From contig JAIUCV010000022.1 in NCBI GenBank assembly GCA_026724425.1, forward strand, positions 9,858,696-9,922,695: a stretch of DNA of 64,000 nucleotides, read 5' to 3'. Positions 55,342 to 64,000 of this stretch are shown here, one piece after another; the first letter of the stretch is position 1; every line of letters begins with the position of its first letter. Origin of the DNA: Erythrophleum ivorense (lineage: Eukaryota; Streptophyta; Magnoliopsida; Fabales; Fabaceae). A program made the position numbers and the translations under genes. The notes below the pieces were generated by a model. That model ran no database searches, was not told the DNA's origin, and saw only the letters and a list, made by a program, of their open reading frames with translations.

Positions 55342-57411
55342 CTATGTGTAACACCATAATTACTAAGCTCATCTTATATCATTTCTAGACTCCATTTCCT
55401 TGGTATAGCACATTCATTCAAGAAAAGCAATAAAAATATTCAATTAAATTGCATTATGTCGTGTATAAATTCTTCATTTCATGTTTCATGGGCCATATGA
55501 AGTCATCCATCTCATTCTCATATTTAAAAACACAAATACAATTAAAAACCATCCTAAAAAGTGGCTGGAAACTCGAGCTCATGGGACATTTACACAAAAT
55601 TTTCAAGTGCAGCCTCGAGTTCATGGTCCAGCTTTTTGTCGTGAACTTTGAAATATCATAACTAAATCTAAAAAAATTAAAATCAAGCAAACCATAGCTT
55701 TCTAGAAATCTTTGGATGTTAAATTTACATTAAAAATAATTCTAAGTCACGAAAATCTCATTTGGTCTATGTTTGGCAATAGAAAAGGCACAAAGGTCAA
55801 GCTATCCAGAATTACTGATACAACTTACTAATATAAACTTTGAAAATGCATAATTAATTCCAAAAAAATCCAATCTATGCAAAAATGTACCAATTTGGAA
55901 AGCTACAAATGTTACCTAGAGGGAAAAATAGTTCTAGATCAATTCAAGAGCATCCAGACCTAACAAATTGATGGAACAATACTGAGAGTCTAGCTATGCT
56001 CCTGGAACAAAATAGAAACTTCAAAAATTCATATCTCCCTCTTTAGACATCTAATTAAGGTGCTTCCAGTTGGCACAGGTCACTGGGAAGGTTTAATTTC
56101 TCTTTATAAAATTTCATAGCAATTGGACATCATTTTCCCCATGAATGATAGAAATCCATTTCGGACCAAATGAACAGTAACCCTGGCCATTTCAGAAATT
56201 TCAGCCAACTTCAACAATCCACCAAAAATTCTGTAGACCTCCAAATATTACCCACTTTAGCTTACCAAAAAGCTCTTAATACGATCTAGATGTATGCCAA
56301 ATTTCAAACCAAGAAGAGCTTATGTGGGTAGATTTTGCTATAACTTACCATTATAGTCATTTTTGCCTCTTATAAGGCACCAACTTAGTCCAAATGGTTT
56401 TCCTTTATGTTTGGCACCTCTTGGGCAGGTTTAAAAGTATGAATACAACTTGTATGAGCCATCCAACTGGTCCTAAATATCATGCATCTCATTTTAGCTA
56501 TCCCACATCCATGAATACACTAACAAATGCAAGCCATCAAGTAACGAAATCTCACATTTCTATTGATTTTGCACCAAAAGTGGTTCATACATCATTCATA
56601 CATGCTATTACATTTGCTCATTGATCTACAACTCAAAAATAATATATACATGAGTATTTTGAAATTTCTACACACTTTAAAATTACATAAGCTACCTCTG
56701 TAATATCTGGTTCTCTGAAAACAAGAGAAAATGTGAGAAACGTAACATACGGTTTCTCCGTAAATGAACGAAATTCACCGGATACAAAAATAAGTCCCCC
56801 GAAATGAATTAGTGAAGGTCCCAAAAAATTTGAGAAGCATTCTAGACTCCTAAAAATGAGAATCCTAAGCCTAGATGGAAAGAAAAAATAGAGCTAGAAT
56901 GAAGAAATGAAATCTGACGAAAGACTTACAAAATGAAATGGTATTTTTGTAATTTTGAGTAAATTTTGGAATTCATACAGGAGTTCTTTCTAAATAAAAG
57001 ATTTAAGTTCTTTGGGATTCTCAGAGGCCCTAAAAACCATGAGAAACCCAAAGACAGTTAAACCCCTCTGGTGAACATTTTTTAATGTTAGTTGATCCGA
57101 ACTTTGACTGATTTGTTCAGGAAGGTTTTAGCTCCGATTTGAGTGATTCTAAAGACATTTTACTAAATTGGGAACCTAAATTTCATAATGAAAAAGATAG
57201 TTCTAAAAAAGGAGCTAAAACGAGTTAGAAACAAAAATGCCAAAAATGAAGGGCAAAATTAGAATTTTTAAGAAAGTGAAAGCTTCTTGAACACTCTTTA
57301 AGTTTCTTATTTCCTCTCCCTTTCATTTGCACAACCTATTCTGCCCAAAAACCAAAGAAAACACTAGCTCTCTTAGATGCACCATGGAGGAGAAGAAAGG
57401 AAGAGAAAAAG

Positions 57412-60400
57412 TGTAATACTATATATATCTAACCCCATTCATGGCATTCATAAGCTCCATATCATCATGTTCATAAGAGCACATGGAAAAGGAACTAATA
57501 ATAATGGATTTAATTGTGTTACGTCATGCTTAACAATTCACAATTAGGGTCACATGGACCATGTGGATTCATACCATGCATCTTTACATTTAATTACATC
57601 ATTACAATTCATTTGCATCACAAAATCTTGCTCATGACTCAAGGAAACCGAGATGGAGCATAAATTGAACTTATGCAATTTCGGCCAAATTTGCCCCTAT
57701 TCTGTCCAAAACTTTGGAAAATCATAACTAAATCTAGAAAAATTGAAATCATGTAATCTTGGTCATTATGGAAATAGTCTAGAGGTCGGACTAGGTCTTG
57801 ATGCTGTCACAGTTTACTGATATAAACTTCAAAAATATCCACTTAATTCCAAAAAATTCTAATTCTAGTGAATGATACCAATATGGAAAGCTGAGAATGT
57901 TATCTAGAAGGGAAAAATAACTCCAGACCAATTCAAGCTCGTCCAGACCATGAATTTTGATCAAACAGTGACGAAGGTCTAGTTGAAAAATCGTATCTCC
58001 CTCGCTAGACATCCAAATGGGGTGATTCTAGTTGGCACAAATCACTTATAACCTCTAGTTTCTGCCTATAAAATATCATGGCAATTGGACTTCATTTGGC
58101 CCCTAAGTGATAGAAAAACAATTTGGATCCAATGGAACAATACATCAGACCATTTCAAGAATTTTGGCCAACTTTGAAAATTCATCAAATATTCTCTACA
58201 CATCCAAAAATTCTGCACTTTAGCTTCCCAAAAAGCTCTCAACATATTCTAATAGCATGTCAAATCTCAAATCAAGAATAAATTATTTAGCTAAAAAGTG
58301 ACATAGGGTTCTCTTTTTGGTCACCTTTGGCTCCATGTAGGATATCAAAATTGCCATTTGGCTTCCCTTGGGTCTTGGCACCTTTTGGGCAAGTCTAAAA
58401 ATATGTTTAAGGCTTGTAGGAGCAACCCAAATGGTCCCAAACCATTTTCATCTCATTTTGGCCTTTTCACCCTCACTTATACACATTACACCAAGCTTTT
58501 CTCAAATACACACATTGGCACAAACACTCAATTTAAGTTCTAGAATAAATACACCATACTCATTCATTTAGCTATCACATAATATCATTTTTATATTTTT
58601 CCAAGGGGTCATAGACTATTTACAATAATAATATACATCATGAAGTCTCATTATGAATCAAAGACAAAAACTAAGCATAAGGGTGGCAATCTTCTTTCTT
58701 CAATGTGGTTGGCTCCCATTTCCATGTCTACTTGGTCCACCTAGCATATTAGGACATTTAAGAGGAAGGAGTGAGATTCAAGAATCTCAATAACTTATCT
58801 CTCATTCCATCATACATAATATGTGCAAACAAGTTCTATGAATGCATGTGTGGGAAAAATAAAAGTCATGAACATTTAAAATCAAGCTTGGCATAGAAAC
58901 CCATCATACAAGACATTCAAGAGCTCACCAAGTATTTGAGTTGGCCTCACACTTCCCTCCATGATATTTGGACTTGCCTCACCCATTCTTTGAAATCTTT
59001 GGACTCAACCATACTCTTTGGGAGTCCACTTTGCTTTTAGAAGACTCTTTACTTTGTCTCAACCAAGCTCAAGGATTTTTGGCTCATCTTCACCATGGGG
59101 AAGAGTTCTTGGCCTCTCCACACTCAAGCAAGCTCAATCACACATCATATATTCATTTGAAAGCATAATGTGGCATCAAGAGTCATGGTATATAAGAGCA
59201 TGCTAGTATGATTTTCATAGCTTAAAAATACACATACACAGATTCTAAAACAAGCTAAACACACATCCATGCATGAGAGAAGGTGGAGAAAGCTACCTTA
59301 TACAAATCTACACACTTTTCTCCTTGGATTTCCCTCCTTTGCCTCGGCTATACATCCACAATTTGGTGGAGATGGTTTCTCTTGGCCTAGACATGATTTA
59401 AGGGAGCTAATTAGGTTTATGAAACATATTCTAAAGCTATACAATTTACTTAAGCCCTAGATTACTCTATAGGCTTCATTATGGTCCATACTAGTGCTTA
59501 ATGAAGCAACACTCCTCAAATAGCTTCTATGCCTCATTCTTTCCTCTCAATTATGATTCTTGACTCTTTTTAAGCCTCTTGGAGCCACCATACCATTAAA
59601 ACAAAGGGCCTAGTACCATGTTGCTTCTTTAGGTCATAATATAGAACCTATGACCCTAATTCACTTTCCTTGAGTTCTAAATTTTTCCCAAGGCCTCTAC
59701 TCATCTTCATTCATCAAATGTGACTCAAGAATGGCCTTAAAAAAATTTAAAACTCTCTCTAACTATGTCATCCCTACTTGGTCGAAACTTAGAGCATAAA
59801 TAGGATTTAATGGCTTCTTGATTTTTCCTTGATGGGAGAACCATTTAAGGAGGTTGATAAGAGTTGTAGGAGGTCAAGGAAACACTTAAATAGCCAAGGA
59901 AACTTATGGATTAAATCAGTTTTTACAATCCCCTTAAGTGCTCTACACTTTTCTAACTTCTAGTTTCATAGATTTCCTTGGAATTTCATGGTATCTTCCA
60001 TCTTCCTCTAACTTAATCTCACTAATTCTTGATGGTTTTTGAACAAAAACCCTTCCCTCTCCTTGGGTCTATTTTGGGCAAAATATGGGAGAAGAACTAA
60101 GGAAAAAGAAGCAACATCTTGCATGGAAAGTACCTTAAATCAAGTTCTTCTAAGAAGGCTCTTTCTTTACTTGGCTTGCTTCCTCAAATTTTGAAATTCC
60201 CCCCCCCCCCTCTGTTTTGCCCTCAAAACAGCACCAAACTTTCCATTAAAACCATAGAAAGAGAGCTTGAAAGGAGAGGAGCAAGTTTCAAGAAGGAAGG
60301 ATATAGAATTTCTTAAAGTTTCTTACCTTTTTCTTGAATTTCTTCCTCCAAAGTCTTCCTCCTCTTGTGCGCCTAAGAAGCTGGAGTTTTCCTCTAAAAA

Positions 60401-60996
60401 TGGGCTGAAGCAAGTTGGTCTTAAAGAGGAGAGAAAGAACGTGGCATATAAAGAAGAAGAAAGAAGCTTCTTTTAACACTTTAATGCCAATTTTGCCCCT
60501 CGTTGTTAGCATTTTTGTTTCTCCTTTGTTTTAGCTCCTTTTTTAGGACCATCTTTCCCATTATAAAATTTAGATTCCTAATTTAATAAAATGCTTTTGG
60601 AATCACTCAAATCGAAGCTAAAACCTTTCCGAACGAATCGATCAAAGTTTGGGTCAATTGACATTGAAAAAATTACACCGGAAGGTCTTTACTGGTCCCG
60701 GGGCTTCCTATGGTTTTCAGGGCCTCTGAGAACCCCAAAGAACTTAAAACTTTCATTTAAAAAGTCCTCTTAGGTGCTTTTACAAAATTACACTTATTTA
60801 TGAAAATGTCATTAGCCTTTCGGCAAATTTTTTGAATCACTACGACCCCAGTTTCTGGGCAACTCATGGCTCAAATCCTCATTTTCTATTATTTGAAATT
60901 TTATCCAAATTTTATTTAGCCTTGAATCACTCATCTCAGGGGACTTGCTTTGAAAACTAACTCATTTCGGTATTTTACAAAAAATCGGGTGTTACA
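57412..60996 (-). mobile_element. Family B LTR, innermost, without matching TSD
   Basis: Starts TGTAATACTATAT and ends …AATCGGGTGTTACA, 3,585 bp, the expected size of a B solo LTR. The flanking bases (AAAAG at 57407-57411, GTTTT at 60997-61001) do not match, and the host LTR lacks a few hundred bases at this point. A poly-C run of about 12 (60199-60210) and a donor-like AAAAAGGTAAG on the minus strand (about 60326) lie within it. Confidence 0.75.
60199..60210. repeat. Poly-C homopolymer
   Basis: About twelve C residues in a row, unusual in this AT-rich window and prone to length error in sequencing. Confidence 0.85.
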
Positions 60997-63900
60997 GTTT
61001 TGATTGCACCTTGAACTTTACCGTGAACCCTAGCCATATTTTATGATGTTTAAGTATTCATATGAGTTCCTAAGACACCAAGAGAGCTTCTTACATGTTT
61101 CTCCCATCAAAGGAAGTAAAGAAACTCTAAGGGTGCCAAGGAGAGTACATGCTTCGGCCAAGGAGAGTTCATACACCTAGGGAGTGTTTTAATTCATTTT
61201 GCATCATGTGTGATGGGAGATTATGAGAAGAAGCCTTGGAAAAATTTTAGAAACCATAGATAGTAAGATGGCCTTATATGTTCTATAATATGGCTTAAAG
61301 AAGCAATACCTAGCTAGGCTCCTTGAATTAATTATGTGTTGACTCCAAGAGGTTTAAATGGAGTCAAGAATCATAAATAGATAAAAAGAATGGAGCTAAG
61401 ATGATATTTTCTTAAGGTTGCTTCATTAAGTATATTATAGAGCCATAAGATGACCATATGAACTACCTAACTTTTTTAGTAAATGTATGGCCTTAGAATT
61501 TAATTCAATAGTATAATTAGTTTTCATATAATGTGTCTACGCCAAGAGAAGTGATCTCCACCTTCTTAGGTGTGAGGTCAAGGGAAAGGACTCAAGACTC
61601 AAGAAAAAAAGTGTGTAAATGCAAGCAAAGTAGCTTACTCCTCCTTTTCTCATGCATGAATGTATGCTTGGCTTGTCTTTAAATGTGTGTATGTGTGTTT
61701 TAAGCTATGAAAGATGTTTTAGCATAAGCTCTTATTCCATGGTACCATAATGATGCTTTATGTTTTCAAATGATATTTTTTATATTTGTTTTGGTTTGTT
61801 TGAGTGTGGTGAAGCCAAGAACCCTTAACCATGGTGAGGAGGAGTCAAGAACCCTTAAAGTTAGTTGAGACAAAGTAAAGAGTTTCCTAAAAGTGAGGTT
61901 GACTCCTAAGAGTAAGGTTGAGTCAAAAACCTCTTAAAGAAATAGGTGAGGCAAGTCCAAAATTCACAAGTGAATGGGTGAGGCTAATCTACTTACTTGG
62001 CGAGCCTATGTATACTATGTATGACTTACTCAAATGTTAAAAATATCTATCGAATGATTGCACATGTCAATATGCTCATGCATGCATTTGTAAGACTTAT
62101 TTTACATCTTTTATGTGTGATTGGAAGGGAGATAAGCTATTGGAATTTTTTGAATCTCATTTCCTTCTCTCTAATGTTCTAACATGCTAGGTGGACTAAG
62201 AGAATAAGGAAGTGGTAGCCAACCACTTGAGAGATGAAAGTATGACATTAAAGTGTATAGATTTTGTTTCTTTAAGGCCATATGAGTGGCAAATGTTGTA
62301 ATCCATTGTTGTATATGTCCTATGATGTTATGAATATGTATAATTATACTAATGTATCATGTATAAATGAGAGTTAAGGTTATATGTATGAAAATGTGCA
62401 TCTTGAACATGTAATGGCAAAACTAGCATTATAGAGATGTATGTATAAATGGAAGTGTAAAGGCCAAATTGAGATGCATGAGGTTTGGGACCACTTAGAC
62501 AGTTCATGCAAGTCATATTCATGCTTTTAAACTTACCCAAGAAGTTCCAAACACTAAGAGAAGTCATTTGGACACATTTGGTATCTAATATGGAGCAAAA
62601 TTGACTATATTGAAAACTTATACCACTTTTTGTCCAAATGAGCTCTTCTTGACCTAATACTTGGTATGCATTTAGAGCTTGTTGAAAGCTTTTTCAAAAG
62701 TTAAAGTACAGAATTTTTGGAGGCCTATGGAATATTTAATAAATTTTCAAAGTTGAAAAAAATTCTAAAATTGGTTCAGGGTACTGTTCACTCAGGTCTG
62801 AAATTAAATTCTATTAGTTAGGGGGCAAATGATGTCCAATTGCCATGAAATTTTACAGAAAGAAACTAGACATCTCTAGTGACTTGTACCAACTAGAAGC
62901 ATCTAATTTGGATTCTATAGAGGGAGATATAAATTTTTGAATTTCTGTCTAGTATCAAGCATCCAGACTGACCTAGGTTACTACTTGATTAGTGTTCGAG
63001 GCCTGGACGTATCTAAACTAGTCTAAAGTTATTTTTTCCCTTTAGGTAACATTTTTAGGTTTCCAAATTAGTATCATTTTCATAAATTGGATTTTTGTAA
63101 AATTAATTGGATATTTTTTAATTTTATAGTAGAAACCTATATCAGTACCAGTAGCTAGTCAGACCTCTACACTTTTTTGAATGTCAAACATCTTATGTCT
63201 AATGTTTCATGACTTGGACATATTTTTAGAATATAGTAGACATATATAGCTTTCCATAATGGTAAAGAATGCATGATTTCAATTTTTCTAGAATTAGTTA
63301 TGATTTTTCAAAATTTGTGACAGAAAGATGAAGTTTCTGGCCGAGGCTACATCATGATGTTTTATGTGTTCCTTGCACTTGCACGAGTTCTAGGCCATTT
63401 TTGGTGATGGATTTGAGTTGTATCTATGTAATTAAATATGAGAATATGATACATGAGTTCATATGGCCCACAGGACTCTAAAAGACAAATTTATATGCTA
63501 CGCAACGCAAGAAAATTCATTATTTTAAAGCCATTCTTCCTTGCTTCTTCAAGAAATACATGTATGAGTCTTGGAAGTAGCATGAGATAAGTTAGAAGGT
63601 TATGGTATTACAACGTCATTGTCAAAACAATACTATTTATGCTTCATTGCCTCCATTCCTTAGCTCTTGAAACCATATGAGATAGGAGAGGGAAATGGGT
63701 GAGATTCATGGAATCTCAATAGCTTTTCTCCCTTTCAATCACATATAAAGAATGCAAATCCAAGTCTAAAGATACATGCATGGACATCATGGCTTTCATA
63801 AACATTCATAAAACATTTTTAGCATTCAAAAAGTCATATAAAACATACATAAGCTTGCTAAACAAGTGGTTTAGCCTCACCCATTCTCTTTTAAGATTTT

Positions 63901-64000
63901 GGACTTGCCTCACCCTATTTTCTCAAAGGCTCTTAACTAAACCTTACTATTGGGAGACTTTTAACTTTGTCTTAACCATTCTTGAGGATTCTTGACTCAT

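Larger units (their letters stand above)
56699..63612 (+). mobile_element. Family B LTR in plus orientation, nested in B4 (TSD acctc/acgtc)
   Basis: Starts TGTAATATCTGGTTCTC and ends …GGTTATGGTATTACA. The flanks ACCTC (56694-56698) and ACGTC (63613-63617) match at four of five bases. Excluding the inner insertion it is about 3.33 kb, some 250 bp shorter than other B LTRs. The missing part lies next to the inner insertion. It contains the minisatellite (61810-61990) and the ~187-bp repeats in plus orientation (about 62650-63330). No coding region. Confidence 0.75.
55347..64000 (-). mobile_element. Family B LTR B4, outermost, runs off the right edge
   Basis: Starts TGTAACACCATAATTAC at 55347. 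The B LTR sequence runs to 56698, is interrupted by the plus-strand B LTR, and resumes at 63618 (ATTGTCAAAACAATACTATTTATGC…, then the GGTGAGATTCATGGAATCTC segment and minisatellite) up to the window end. CTATG (55342-55346) would be its left TSD. Whether it is a solo LTR or the edge of a full element cannot be told. Confidence 0.75.

Overview
This window is plant nuclear DNA made almost wholly of Ty3/gypsy-type LTR retrotransposons nested in one another. The evidence is the gag, protease, reverse transcriptase, RNase H, integrase and chromodomain remnants, primer-binding sites matching initiator Met-tRNA, 5-bp target-site duplications (TSDs), AT-rich noncoding sequence, and no convincing host gene, rRNA or tRNA gene. 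A dicot with heavily methylated pericentromere-like heterochromatin is my inference; I cannot name the species.

Four groups are used below (my labels). Family A is a Tekay/Del-like chromovirus with LTRs of about 2.75 kb (TGTAACAACCGGG...GGTGTTACA). Family B has related LTRs of about 3.2-3.7 kb (TGTAACATCTGG...GGTGTTACA) and is present here only as LTRs. The mosaic A' LTR joins an A-like 5' part to a B-like 3' part. Family C is a small element with LTRs of about 548 bp that keeps gag but has lost almost all of pol.

Layout. 1-4301: two C copies head to head, C1 on the minus strand and C2 (gag-only) on the plus strand. 4302-9413: plus-strand A LTR interrupted by a B solo LTR (5007-8184, TSD ttaaa). 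9414-9831: end of a minus-strand A LTR. 9832-12167: unassigned, LTR-like. 12173-19429: B solo LTR (TSD gtaat) containing another B solo LTR (15112-18787, TSD tggtg). 22171-32104: complete A element A1 (TSD gagga). 33484-39851: B solo LTR (TSD agaag) containing the mosaic solo LTR (35965-38860, TSD cattt). 39857-44250: unassigned AT-rich repeat with hairpins. 44256-54556: complete A element A2 (TSD cctca). 55347 to the window end: B LTR holding a plus-strand B LTR (56699-63612, TSD acctc/acgtc), which holds a third B LTR (57412-60996).

No element looks able to move by itself. A1 has a changed reverse-transcriptase catalytic Asp (FIDN) and many stops. A2 keeps FIDD and an open chromodomain but has a changed protease motif (DSS) and a gag full of in-frame TAG codons. 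C2 has no pol. The most interesting signals are the TAG-dominated premature stops (several shared by A1 and A2), the mosaic LTR, three kinds of internal repeats conserved inside the giant LTRs, the high share of solo LTRs, and the inverted C1/C2 junction. The window shows no new coding system; what stands out is the structure of the LTRs and how they decay.
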